From a virus, in the IMG/VR virus record IMGVR_UViG_3300008267_000316, positions 1 to 25,946 of that record: a stretch of 25,946 bases of DNA. One strand, given 5' to 3'. The position numbers and the translations under genes are program-made. The notes under the pieces were generated by a model. It was not told where the DNA came from. It saw nothing but the letters and a program-made list of their open reading frames with translations, and did not search any database. Below, piece by piece: positions 5,929 through 12,805 of the stretch. How positions within the stretch are numbered: position 1 is the stretch's first letter; each line of letters opens with the position of its first letter.

Positions 5929-7413
5929 ATGAGTATTTTCCCAAGGCCACTTAAGAAGGTTCTAGATAAAATAATACCATTCTCTCAAGAGGACAAGATA
6001 CCTACATTTAACTTGGGTACTGGCACTGCGGATAATACTACATATCTAAGGGGTGACGGAACGTGGGCTACTCCTACTGGAGGAGGTGGTGGAATGCTTA
6101 GCGGAACAGCTACAGCAGCTGTTACAGATGTTTATACAACAACAATAACTGGAGTAACCTCATATACTACTAATGATGCTTACATTATAAAATTTAATAC
6201 AGACAACGTTAATGGAGCTACATTAAACATTAACGGATTGGGTGCAATAAATCTTGTTAAGAATAATGATGTAGGGGTTACTGGAGGTGATATAAGGGTT
6301 GGTCAGGAGTTCTTGGTTGTGTATGACGGTACAAACTTTCAGATGATTGGTATAGCTCCTAACCAGATGTTTGCATATGTAACAAATGCTGACAGTGTAA
6401 CAATTAATAAGGGACAGCCAGTATATGCATTTGGAGCAACTGGTGACAGGATGTCTGTAAAACTTGCATATAATACAAGTGATGCAACATCAGCAAAGAC
6501 AGTGGGTCTTGTATTCAGCAGCTCTATTCCTTCAAACGGCACAGGGTTTATTATAACTCAGGGTGTAATACAGAACTTGAATACATCTATGTACTCTCCA
6601 GGAGCTACATTATATGTAGGGGCTACGGCAGGTACTCTTACTTCTACTAAGCCATACGCACCAAATCACTTGGTGTATGCAGGTATTGTTGAGAGGGCGA
6701 ACGCTGGTAACGGTCAGATATATGTAAGGGTACAGAATGGTTACGAGTTAGATGAGATACATGATGTATATATAAATCCAGCAACAATCTCTAATAATGA
6801 TTTATTGCAGTATAACTCTTCTACGTCACTTTGGAATAATAAAAGTTTGAGTGCAGCTGGAGTTCAGCCAACACTTGTATCTGGTACAAACATTAAGACT
6901 ATTAACTCAACAAGTTTATTGGGAAGTGGTAATATAGTAATAAATGGAAATCCATCATTAGGCGTAGTTACAGGAGTTAATATTACAGGTACATTGGCAG
7001 TTAGTAAAAGTGCATCAGTATTAATACCTGCAAATTCAATTACACAACCAACAGTATTAGAAGTAATATCAAGGGCAATTCGTGTTAGTGGTACAGGAGC
7101 AACAATTTATCATGATTTTTACATAAATACAACGGATTCATTAACAGGTGCAACATTATTAGGTACATTCAATACGATAACTACATCAAATACAATTGGT
7201 CAAGGCGTTAGACAATTATTTATAGATACATCAGTAAATCAATTGTCTGTAATATTTGCAGGTGTAACAATAGGTGCAGATTATATTAATACATTAACAT
7301 CAACAATTACGTTTAATCCTGCCAATAATTATTATATCATTTTTGCAGTAAAATTATTTAATACAGGTGATACAAGCAGAACGCAATTTGGATTAATAAA
7401 AAAATATGTATAA
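5929..7413 (+). CDS. Tail fibre / receptor-binding protein, 494 aa
   Basis: A modular, glycine/serine/threonine/asparagine-rich beta protein. After a short basic N-terminus (MSIFPRPLKKVLDKIIPF) come TTYLRGDGTWATP with a glycine run (about 37-58), a motif frequent in phage fibres; beta-rich repeats; a second fibre-type linker GTNIKTINSTSLLGSGNIVI (about 322-341); and a C-terminal beta domain of about 130 residues. The frame is open from 5887, but the ATG at 5929 is preferred because the promoter box at 5904-5911 lies between the two. From about 6950 the DNA changes style to A-ending codons (ACA, TTA, GCA, CAA), consistent with exchange of the receptor-binding tip. An 8-nt overlap joins it to a 70-codon gene that shares the A/T-rich style. 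Confidence 0.8.
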   Translation: MSIFPRPLKKVLDKIIPFSQEDKIPTFNLGTGTADNTTYLRGDGTWATPTGGGGGMLSGTATAAVTDVYTTTITGVTSYTTNDAYIIKFNTDNVNGATLNINGLGAINLVKNNDVGVTGGDIRVGQEFLVVYDGTNFQMIGIAPNQMFAYVTNADSVTINKGQPVYAFGATGDRMSVKLAYNTSDATSAKTVGLVFSSSIPSNGTGFIITQGVIQNLNTSMYSPGATLYVGATAGTLTSTKPYAPNHLVYAGIVERANAGNGQIYVRVQNGYELDEIHDVYINPATISNNDLLQYNSSTSLWNNKSLSAAGVQPTLVSGTNIKTINSTSLLGSGNIVINGNPSLGVVTGVNITGTLAVSKSASVLIPANSITQPTVLEVISRAIRVSGTGATIYHDFYINTTDSLTGATLLGTFNTITTSNTIGQGVRQLFIDTSVNQLSVIFAGVTIGADYINTLTSTITFNPANNYYIIFAVKLFNTGDTSRTQFGLIKKYV

Positions 7414-7618
7414 TATCATTAAAATAAAAAATGGATTTTCTTTAGAATCTAATACGTACCAATTTATAGAAATAGATGGTCAAATGTTTAGTATTGTTTC
7501 AGACACACAGGCTCATGTATATACAACTGATGGAATAATACTTCTGGATATTGGTTGTTCAATAGATAATAGATATTTTAATGATATAAATAGCTTTTTA
7601 GTAGATCTATACATATAA
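7406..7618 (+). CDS. Small fibre-linked hypothetical protein, 70 aa
   Basis: It starts inside the last codons of the fibre gene (8-nt overlap) and shares the A/T-rich codon style of the fibre's C-terminal part, so the two probably move together. The protein looks beta-rich (YQFIEIDGQMFSIVSD, GIILLDIGCS), with no signal peptide or membrane segment. A fibre chaperone or a short accessory tip protein would fit the position, but no family is recognised. It ends just before a new promoter. Confidence 0.65.
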   Translation: MYNIIKIKNGFSLESNTYQFIEIDGQMFSIVSDTQAHVYTTDGIILLDIGCSIDNRYFNDINSFLVDLYI

Positions 7619-7628
7619 TATTTTTATT

Positions 7629-7636
7629 TATATTTG
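7629..7636 (+). promoter_or_regulatory. -7 box TATATTTG, leaderless start
   Basis: An exact box, with only 4 nt between it and the ATG at 7641. A T-rich stretch (tttttattta) precedes it as in the terminator cassettes, but no hairpin is seen here. Confidence 0.7.
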
Positions 7637-7640
7637 CAGT

Positions 7641-7811
7641 ATGAAAAATATGAAGAAACCAGAAGGTATTTATGATACTTATATCGATAAGTTGATTAAA
7701 GCTAAGAAAGGCCAGAAGGCTGCTAAAGAATTAGCAGAAGAGGCTTCAGAGACTATGGTTAAGATGGCTATTATGTCGTCTATGCATAATGGAATGAAGA
7801 AAATGAAATGA
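7641..7811 (+). CDS. Small helical hypothetical protein, 56 aa
   Basis: An ATG 4 nt after a TATATTTG box opens 56 codons, ending in an ATGA overlap with the next gene at 7808. The protein is Lys/Met/Ala-rich and probably one or two helices (IDKLIKAKKGQKAAKELAEE), with a Met-rich tail MSSMHNGMKKMK. The promoter, the start and the coupled stop make it a convincing gene despite the size. Function unknown. Confidence 0.7.
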   Translation: MKNMKKPEGIYDTYIDKLIKAKKGQKAAKELAEEASETMVKMAIMSSMHNGMKKMK

Positions 7812-8008
7812 TTAAAGTTCTTTCAAGACAGAAAGGTTTAGGTGATACTGTTGCGATGGTAACAACGTATACAGGAATAAAGTATGCTATTGAACAGGCA
7901 AAAGAACTAGGTATCATCGGGGACTGTGGATGTAATGAAAGACAAGAGAAACTAAATAACATGTTTCCATATGGCAACAAAGGGGAGGACAGCGAGGTAC
8001 TACGCTGA
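7808..8008 (+). CDS. Small hypothetical protein with DCGC motif, 66 aa
   Basis: The start overlaps the previous stop as ATGA, suggesting translational coupling. The N-terminal two thirds look helical (TYTGIKYAIEQAKELGI), followed by a compact motif GDCGCNERQEKLNNMFPYG (about 38-56). The two Cys separated by one residue are the only cysteines and could bind metal or form a disulfide; a single CxC cannot by itself complete a zinc site. The C-terminus overlaps the next gene by 38 nt in another frame. The family is not named, and its role in the virion region is unknown. Confidence 0.7.
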   Translation: MIKVLSRQKGLGDTVAMVTTYTGIKYAIEQAKELGIIGDCGCNERQEKLNNMFPYGNKGEDSEVLR

Positions 8009-8237
8009 GAATTCAGAGGCTAGAAAAAAAAGACTTCAATATCAGAAAGAATATAATAAGTCTGATAAAGAGAAGAAAAGAAGAGCCGAGCTGAATAAGG
8101 CTAATAGGGATGCAGGAACGTATGGAAACGGTGACGATATGGATATGAGTCACAAGAAAGATGGTAAGATAGTAAAGGAACATTATAGAACTAATAGAGC
8201 TCGTCAAGGAGCAAACGGTAAAAGTACAAAAAAATAA
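7971..8237 (+). CDS. Small basic phage protein, 88 aa
   Basis: Strongly basic and probably helical. It begins MATKGRTARYYAENSEARKK, continues with QYQKEYNKSDKEKKRRAELN, has a central GTYGNGDDMDMSHKK and ends in an Arg/Lys-rich tail. Short proteins with the same ARYYA, QKEYN and AGTYGNGD words recur, to my recollection, in other phage and marine contigs, without an assigned function. It overlaps the upstream gene by 38 nt and is followed after 5 nt by the next gene. A nucleic-acid-binding virion component is possible but unproven. Confidence 0.75.
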   Translation: MATKGRTARYYAENSEARKKRLQYQKEYNKSDKEKKRRAELNKANRDAGTYGNGDDMDMSHKKDGKIVKEHYRTNRARQGANGKSTKK

Positions 8238-8242
8238 AAATT

Positions 8243-8533
8243 ATGGCTAATTCATACGGGGAAATATTAACAGCTAGAGGAGGATCATTGGTATTAAATA
8301 CTGCTGATGAAATAGAAGAAATTTTTTATGCTATAGCTGTTCTTGAAGACACTAGATTTACTGTTTTAGACGCAACAGATTCAAATGGTATAGTTACAAA
8401 TGTATTAAATGACCACTTTGCTGATGCAAATATAGATATAAAGGCTGGGGCTATTATAACTCCAATGGATATAGCAAAGCCATTTTCAAGAATTCAATTA
8501 TCTGCTGGTTCTGTTGTTTTAGTATTGAGATAA
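8243..8533 (+). CDS. Putative virion structural protein, 96 aa
   Basis: A small acidic protein likely to be mostly beta strand, with GGSLVLNTADEIEEIFYAIA, FTVLDATDSNGIVTNV and a hydrophobic end SAGSVVLVLR. No signal or membrane segment. Its stop overlaps the start of the adhesin-like gene (TAATG), so the two are probably translated together. The position between small basic genes and an adhesin suggests a tail, neck or decoration component; no family is recognised. Confidence 0.65.
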   Translation: MANSYGEILTARGGSLVLNTADEIEEIFYAIAVLEDTRFTVLDATDSNGIVTNVLNDHFADANIDIKAGAIITPMDIAKPFSRIQLSAGSVVLVLR

Positions 8534-9360
8534 TGTACGGATTCGGATACAGCTTATTTTCATCTACAAATTCAATACTTGCGAATTCAGCAAGTGGAGG
8601 AGGAGTTGACCCTGATGCACAGGCATTCATAACGGCTGCATCGATTACAAACCCTACACAGCAGAGTGCTGTTAATCAGCTTGTGATTGACTTGAAGGGT
8701 TACGGTCTTTGGACTAAGATGAAAGCTATCTATCCTTTTGTGGGGGGAACAGCAAGTACTCATAAGTTCAACTTGAAGAATCCTTTAGATACAAATGCTG
8801 CGTTTAGATTAGTTTTTAATGGTGGCTGGACTCACTCGAGTACAGGTGTAACGCCTAACGGAACTAATGCTTATGCAAATACTTTTTTAATTCCATCTTT
8901 GTTATTAAATTTAAACAGTAAATCTTATAGTATTTATTCAAGAACAGATAGTAACGGATTATTTCACGATATTGGAACACACGGTTCTTCTTCAAATGAT
9001 TACGATACATTCTTTACAAGATATTTAAATGACTTCTACGGTACAATTTCATCAATAGCTGATTATACGATGTTTTCTAATTTAGATTCATTAGGATTTT
9101 ATAGTTCATCTCGCACAGCATCAAACGCTATTGAAATATATAAAAATGGAGTTTCAAAAATAACACAATCTAAAGCTTCTGGTGCAAATTCAAATGCCCC
9201 TGTTTATATTTCTGCGTTCAATAATAACGGTGGTTTACAGCAATATTCTAACAGAAATTTGGCCTTCGCTTCAATAGGTGATGGATTAACAGACACAGAA
9301 GCATCTAATTTTTACACAGCAGTTCAAGCATTCCAGACAACTTTAGGTAGACAAGTATGA
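8533..9360 (+). CDS. Adhesin-like tail protein with LamG-type fold, 275 aa
   Basis: After a short low-complexity N-terminus (ASGGGVDPDAQAF), the helical segment NPTQQSAVNQLVIDLKGYG leads into LWTKMKAIYPFVGGTAST and a long beta-rich region (about 72-255), then a helical end TEASNFYTAVQAFQTTLGRQ. To my recollection similar proteins are frequent in Bacteroidota phages, and the beta region resembles concanavalin/LamG-like carbohydrate-binding jelly rolls. It is therefore a candidate for host-surface or polysaccharide binding. Codon style becomes more A/T-rich after about 8870, within the putative binding domain, hinting at domain exchange. Its stop overlaps a truncated small gene (ATGA) next to the homing endonuclease. 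Confidence 0.7.
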   Translation: MYGFGYSLFSSTNSILANSASGGGVDPDAQAFITAASITNPTQQSAVNQLVIDLKGYGLWTKMKAIYPFVGGTASTHKFNLKNPLDTNAAFRLVFNGGWTHSSTGVTPNGTNAYANTFLIPSLLLNLNSKSYSIYSRTDSNGLFHDIGTHGSSSNDYDTFFTRYLNDFYGTISSIADYTMFSNLDSLGFYSSSRTASNAIEIYKNGVSKITQSKASGANSNAPVYISAFNNNGGLQQYSNRNLAFASIGDGLTDTEASNFYTAVQAFQTTLGRQV

Positions 9361-9452
9361 TAAACGTAGGACTTTTAACAGAGATACAAAAAGACGAATT
9401 AATCGGACAGTTATATGATGATGATTCATATTTCAATCTAATAATTTTATAA
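9357..9452 (+). pseudogene. Truncated copy of the small gene at 10063
   Basis: It starts as ATGA overlapping the adhesin stop and encodes 31 residues whose VGLLTEIQKDELIGQLYDDD parallels VGLLTLEQKDQLVGQWYDSD in the intact gene at 10063. Similarity runs to Phe-Asn and then stops; the stop codon TAA at 9450 is also the TA-A of the promoter box of the endonuclease gene. Third codon positions differ widely between the copies, so this is not a fresh duplication. The simplest reading is that an endonuclease-bearing segment entered here and cut the gene short. Confidence 0.7.
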
Positions 9453-9457
9453 ATTTG
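9450..9457 (+). promoter_or_regulatory. -7 box TAAATTTG of the endonuclease gene
   Basis: An exact box whose first three bases are the stop codon of the truncated gene. The ATG at 9461 follows after only 3 nt, so a leaderless mRNA is expected. The box may have travelled with the endonuclease. Confidence 0.65.
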
Positions 9458-9460
9458 TAT

Positions 9461-10066
9461 ATGGCATATGTTTACAGACATATAAGATTAGATAAAAATG
9501 AACCGTTTTACATTGGTATAGGCTCTGATAAAGAAAGATGTTATGTTAATGTAAGAAGAAACAAACATTGGCATTCTATTACAAAACATACAGAATATAG
9601 AGTTGATATCATTTTTGATGATTTGTCTACTGAAGAAGCAAAGGAGAAAGAAAAAGAACTTATTGCATTGTATGGTAAAAAATCAAATGGTGGCTTGTTA
9701 GTTAATATAACTGATGGTGGAGATGGATGCTGGGGAGTTAAAGCAACAGAAGAACAACTCGAAGCAAGGAGAAAAAGAATGATTGAAAATAATCATTTTA
9801 AAGGTAAAAAGCATACTCCAGAATCAAAAGAAAAAATGAGATTAGCTAAATTAGGAGTTAAAAGACCTAAAGAAGGGTATATTAAAAGAGCTGAAAAAAT
9901 GAAAGAATATGTTGGTTTTAATCATTGGAACAGTGAACCTGTATTAGATTTTGAAACAGGTGTTTATTATGGAAGTGTTAGAGAAGCAGCAGAGTATGCA
10001 GGCATGAATGTAACTACATTTATAAGAGCAATGAGAAAAGGAATTTTAAAATATCAAAGAGTATGA
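9461..10066 (+). CDS. GIY-YIG homing endonuclease, 201 aa
   Basis: A selfish DNA-cutting enzyme. The GIY-YIG nuclease domain covers about residues 1-95: YVYRHI (3-8), FYIGIG (16-21), a candidate catalytic Arg in KERCY, and an acidic helix KEKELIALYG with the likely metal-binding Glu. It is followed by a NUMOD3-like DNA-binding repeat, HFKGKKHTPESKEKMRLAKL (about 112-131), and a C-terminal NUMOD1/HTH-like region, GSVREAAEYAGMNVTTFIRA (about 171-190). The frame could begin at a TTG (9455), but the ATG at 9461 follows a promoter box by 3 nt. It lies between a truncated and an intact copy of one small gene, the expected mark of endonuclease-driven insertion. Its stop overlaps the next start (ATGA). 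Family is certain; cutting activity is not tested. Confidence 0.92.
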   Translation: MAYVYRHIRLDKNEPFYIGIGSDKERCYVNVRRNKHWHSITKHTEYRVDIIFDDLSTEEAKEKEKELIALYGKKSNGGLLVNITDGGDGCWGVKATEEQLEARRKRMIENNHFKGKKHTPESKEKMRLAKLGVKRPKEGYIKRAEKMKEYVGFNHWNSEPVLDFETGVYYGSVREAAEYAGMNVTTFIRAMRKGILKYQRV

Positions 10067-10284
10067 GTACAATATATGTAGGGTTATTAACCTTAGAGCA
10101 AAAAGACCAGCTTGTTGGACAATGGTATGATTCAGACAGTTTTTTCAATCCTCTGGAAGACGTAAACGAAAACTGGATAATATCAGTTGAAGAAATAGAC
10201 CAGTGTGTAAACCCTGAGTTTATGTGGGTTAAGGATTTACCTTTAATTCCATATGAACCAAAACCAACCCCTCCAATAGGATAA
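10063..10284 (+). CDS. Small conserved phage protein, 73 aa (intact copy)
   Basis: It begins MSTIYVGLLTLEQKDQLVGQ, has an acidic middle (YDSDSFFNPLEDVNENW, VEEIDQC) and ends in a proline-rich tail YEPKPTPPIG. The first third matches the truncated 9357-9452 copy. The ATGA overlap with the endonuclease couples its translation to that gene. The likely ancestral neighbour is the adhesin-like gene, which still precedes the truncated copy, so a role as adhesin accessory or assembly factor is possible. Function is not recognised. Confidence 0.7.
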   Translation: MSTIYVGLLTLEQKDQLVGQWYDSDSFFNPLEDVNENWIISVEEIDQCVNPEFMWVKDLPLIPYEPKPTPPIG

Positions 10285-10290
10285 TTTTTG

Positions 10291-10298
10291 TATTTTTG
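10291..10298 (+). promoter_or_regulatory. Lysis-cassette promoter, -7 box TATTTTTG
   Basis: An exact TAnnTTTG box, 5 nt before the holin ATG at 10304, so the lysis mRNA should be leaderless. No -33 TTTG is present at the usual distance. Confidence 0.7.
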
Positions 10299-10303
10299 CA
10301 CAA

Positions 10304-10804
10304 ATGAAAAAGATATCATCACTAATAATAGCTCTCTTTAGTTTTTTTACTCCAATAGAACTATGTGTTTTGCTACTGTTTTTTATGATGATAGTAGATA
10401 CTCTAGTTAAGCTGGTGTCTCTTAGAAAGATAGCTAAAAAAGAAAACAGGCCGTTTAGAGATGTATTTAAGTCTGGAATGCTTAGAAAGGGATACATATA
10501 TAAAGGTGCAGGTTACTTCCTATTCGCTTTAGCTGTATTCCCAATAGACTTTTATGCATTAACACCTTTTATTGATGGATCTATAAAGTATTTTGGATTA
10601 GACATAGCTCTTCCAACAAAGGCAATATGCACTAACTTTCTGTTAATTATTTTCTGCTTAATCGAATTATCTTCGATTAACGAGAATTATTTTGACATAA
10701 CTGGCAACAATATTATGAAGTCTGTTTGGTCTATGACTAAGAAGATAAGAACTGTCATACAAGGATTTACTGGATTTATAAAAGATACAAAAAATGATCT
10801 GTAG
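10304..10804 (+). CDS. Putative holin, 166 aa
   Basis: An inner-membrane protein expected to trigger lysis. Three hydrophobic segments are visible: about 4-33 (IIALFSFFTPIELCVLLLFF), about 70-88 (GAGYFLFALAVFPIDFYAL) and about 102-124 (ICTNFLLIIFCLIELSSI). The loop between the first two is basic (SLRKIAKKENRPFRDVFKSG) and the C-terminal tail is charged and basic. The layout resembles the phage toxin-secretion/phage_holin_4 type found in Firmicutes and Bacteroidota phages. The spanin-like gene follows with an 11-nt overlap and then the endolysin, which strengthens the call. Another small membrane protein of the lysis cassette remains possible. Confidence 0.75.
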   Translation: MKKISSLIIALFSFFTPIELCVLLLFFMMIVDTLVKLVSLRKIAKKENRPFRDVFKSGMLRKGYIYKGAGYFLFALAVFPIDFYALTPFIDGSIKYFGLDIALPTKAICTNFLLIIFCLIELSSINENYFDITGNNIMKSVWSMTKKIRTVIQGFTGFIKDTKNDL

Positions 10805-11282
10805 GTTAATTATATTTTGGTGTTGCATAACAATTATATTTTCGTGTTCTGTAGAGAAGCACTTAGAAAAGGCAAAGAAGCACATTGATATTGCTAAAAG
10901 GAAGGGCGCTGTTATAAAACCAGACACTGTTTGGCAGTATGTATACGGTACAGATACTGTATATAATAATACTACAAACACATACGAAACAAAGCATATT
11001 ATAAGAGATAGTTTTCCGTATGCTGTAACAAATACCATTACTAGTGGTATTACAAGACAAGAAAGAAAAGCCATGCAGGATATGTTTGATCATTTAGAGA
11101 AAATGATGAAGCTTCAAAACGACAGTCTGAAAATGAAATTAAAGTCAGAAGACAAACAGAACAAGCAAGATAATAAAACTGAAAGGGTAGAAACTAGAAA
11201 GGATAATAAAAAAAGCCCTTGGATATGGGTTATCGTTGCAGGATTATTAGTAGTATCAATAGCATTAATTAAATTAGGTTAG
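10794..11282 (+). CDS. Unimolecular spanin candidate (lipoprotein with C-terminal TM), 162 aa
   Basis: The protein starts with a lipoprotein-type signal: a hydrophobic stretch ending IIFSC with the lipobox Cys at residue 18, which would be lipidated and sent to the outer membrane. It ends with a single hydrophobic segment, PWIWVIVAGLLVVSIALIKL (about 142-161), suited to the inner membrane. Between them lies a charged, probably coiled-coil region (about 85-135, HLEKMMKLQNDSLKMKLK). An outer-membrane lipid anchor plus an inner-membrane helix in one chain is the architecture of u-spanins such as T1 gp11, which fuse the membranes at the last step of lysis. It sits between holin and endolysin. The architecture is seen; the role is inferred. 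Confidence 0.7.
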   Translation: MICRLIIFWCCITIIFSCSVEKHLEKAKKHIDIAKRKGAVIKPDTVWQYVYGTDTVYNNTTNTYETKHIIRDSFPYAVTNTITSGITRQERKAMQDMFDHLEKMMKLQNDSLKMKLKSEDKQNKQDNKTERVETRKDNKKSPWIWVIVAGLLVVSIALIKLG

Positions 11283-11283
11283 T

Positions 11284-11958
11284 ATGTCAAACTTCTTGGC
11301 TAAAATTAAACAGTACCCTCTAAAAGAGTCTCAGTACGTAAACGAGGATACAACAAAAAGACAGATTGTTCTACATCACACAGCAGGAAACTCTTCTGCT
11401 TTGAACACAATGATTAACTGGAACAATGACGACAGAGGTAGGATTGCAACGTGCGTAGCTGTTTCTGGAAAGGGATCTAGCAACTCATATGACGGAGAGA
11501 TAGTTCAAGGATTTCCATCTAAGAAATGGGCATACCACTTAGGTGTTAAGCAGGAAGTATTTGCAGCATATGGAGTAACATATCAGAACCTAGATAAACT
11601 ATCAGTAGGCATTGAGATATGTAACTGGGGTCCACTAACTAAAAAGGGAACTAAGTTCTATAACTACGTTGATAAAGAAGTTTCTAAGGATCAAGTATGC
11701 ATACTAGAAACTCCTTATAAGGGATATAAGTACTGGCACGCATATACTGATGCTCAGATACAGGCAGTTAAAGAGTTGTTGGTATATTGGAAGGATGTAC
11801 ATAAGATTGATATTAAGTATAAAGAAGCTGATATGTGGACTGTATCAAAGCCTGCGCTTAGCGGTGTTCAAGGTGTATACACGCATAATTCATATAGAAA
11901 GGATAAGACTGATGTATCACCTCAGCCTAAGTTAATTGAAATGTTAAAATCATTGTAA
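11284..11958 (+). CDS. Endolysin: N-acetylmuramoyl-L-alanine amidase, 224 aa
   Basis: It cuts the bond between muramic acid and the peptide stem of peptidoglycan. It has the Amidase_2/PGRP signature: RQIVLHHTAG (26-35) with zinc ligand His31, a central SVGIEICN strand (107-114), and THNSYRKDKTDVSP (200-213) holding the second ligand His201 and third-ligand Asp210 near Lys208. The length is normal for a single-domain amidase; no cell-wall-binding domain or signal peptide is visible, so a holin is needed for release. It begins one base after the spanin-like gene stop, and its own stop overlaps the next small gene (TAATG). Confidence 0.92.
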   Translation: MSNFLAKIKQYPLKESQYVNEDTTKRQIVLHHTAGNSSALNTMINWNNDDRGRIATCVAVSGKGSSNSYDGEIVQGFPSKKWAYHLGVKQEVFAAYGVTYQNLDKLSVGIEICNWGPLTKKGTKFYNYVDKEVSKDQVCILETPYKGYKYWHAYTDAQIQAVKELLVYWKDVHKIDIKYKEADMWTVSKPALSGVQGVYTHNSYRKDKTDVSPQPKLIEMLKSL

Positions 11959-12098
11959 TGGCAAAGTTAAAGTCACAGGATTTAGTTGTTAGAATAGCAA
12001 AACACGTTGAGCGTCCAGACGTTCACGCTAAGACTAAGACAAGTAGATTAAAGTCTAGTAAGAACTATAGAAAGGCATATAGAGGACAAGGTAGATAA
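11958..12098 (+). CDS. 46-aa basic conserved-type phage peptide
   Basis: The ATG overlaps the endolysin stop (TAATG). The peptide has an N-terminal helix (LVVRIAKHVERPDVHA) and a basic end, TKTSRLKSSKNYRKAYRGQG. From memory, a similar basic tail ending in KKYRGQG occurs on other small phage proteins, which together with the coupled start argues for a real gene. No function is known to me. Confidence 0.65.
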   Translation: MAKLKSQDLVVRIAKHVERPDVHAKTKTSRLKSSKNYRKAYRGQGR

Positions 12099-12112
12099 TA
12101 AATATATATATC

Positions 12113-12304
12113 ATGAAAAGAAAAGTAGTTAAAACTGGAAAACAAACAGTATCTTATACTGTAGATGGAAAAGACTATAATGCTGTTGAAAAGAAAAAAA
12201 CAGTTTATGGTAGAGATGGTTTAGTTAAGAAAACTGTAGTTAAAACTAAAGGAACTCCAGGGTCAGTTATAGGTAGATCCAAAGAAGTTAAGAGATACAA
12301 ATAA
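12113..12304 (+). CDS. Small basic hypothetical protein, 63 aa
   Basis: A lysine-rich, probably beta-rich protein: VVKTGKQTVSYTVDGKDY, then VEKKKTVYGRDGLVKKTVV, then a Gly/Pro turn and a basic tail. It has no Cys, signal or membrane segment. The ATG lies 14 nt after the previous stop in an A/T-rich leader, so it probably shares the lysis transcript. It is followed by a promoter for the next gene. No family recognised. Confidence 0.65.
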   Translation: MKRKVVKTGKQTVSYTVDGKDYNAVEKKKTVYGRDGLVKKTVVKTKGTPGSVIGRSKEVKRYK

Positions 12305-12310
12305 ATTTAT

Positions 12311-12318
12311 TAAATTTG
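12311..12318 (+). promoter_or_regulatory. -7 box TAAATTTG, leaderless start
   Basis: An exact box, 4 nt before the ATG at 12323. No -33 element and no hairpin terminator in front. Confidence 0.7.
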
Positions 12319-12322
12319 TATC

Positions 12323-12760
12323 ATGGGAAAAATTAATAACTATACAGTTGATCCAGTTAATCCTGGTGATAAGATACTAGCATCTGACGCTAATACTGGA
12401 GACACTAAGAATGTTTCTGCTCAATCTATATCAGATTTACAGACATCTCAAACTATATATAGAGCATATTTAACTCAATCTGGAAGTAATCCTCCAGTTG
12501 CTACAGAGCTTCCTGGAAACACGTTAACTGGAACATGGGAGTATGATGGTACGGGAGTTTATATATTTGCTACTGATGGAGCATTTAATGGTGTTAATGT
12601 AGGTGTTATTTGTTCTATACTTACTAGTTATAATTATTCAGTGGTGAATGATGGAAATAATAATGATTTGTTATATATTCTAACGTATAATGTAAGTACG
12701 TTAACGGATAATATATTGAATAATACATATATAGAGATATTTACACACGATAACTTATAA
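12323..12760 (+). CDS. Putative tail-associated structural protein, 145 aa
   Basis: The N-terminus (NYTVDPVNPGDKILASDAN, then TGDTKNVSAQSI, about 6-37) resembles the start of tail-fibre or baseplate-attached proteins, and the rest (about 44-145) is a beta-rich domain with TGTWEYDGTGVYIFATDGAF. The overall make-up (Gly, Asn, Thr, Ser, no Cys except one) fits an exposed virion protein. It has its own leaderless promoter and a terminator after it, so it is probably monocistronic. It may be a short fibre or a head-surface protein; the exact place is not clear. Confidence 0.65.
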   Translation: MGKINNYTVDPVNPGDKILASDANTGDTKNVSAQSISDLQTSQTIYRAYLTQSGSNPPVATELPGNTLTGTWEYDGTGVYIFATDGAFNGVNVGVICSILTSYNYSVVNDGNNNDLLYILTYNVSTLTDNILNNTYIEIFTHDNL

Positions 12761-12774
12761 CGCAAACAACAACT

Positions 12775-12803
12775 AAATCCACATCAAAAGTGTGGATTTT
12801 TTT
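12775..12803 (+). terminator. Terminator with T-tract running into a promoter
   Basis: AAATCCACA (12775-12783), a 7-nt loop and TGTGGATTT (12791-12799) form a perfect 9-bp stem followed by a run of seven T (12797-12803). The T run continues as ATTATATTTG, the next promoter's -7 box. Confidence 0.88.
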
Positions 12804-12805
12804 AT

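Noticed and set aside
11750-11935. 61-codon + strand frame inside the endolysin gene
   Set aside because: It lies wholly within the amidase gene in another frame, has no start signals, and covers the zinc-ligand region that must be conserved in the amidase frame.
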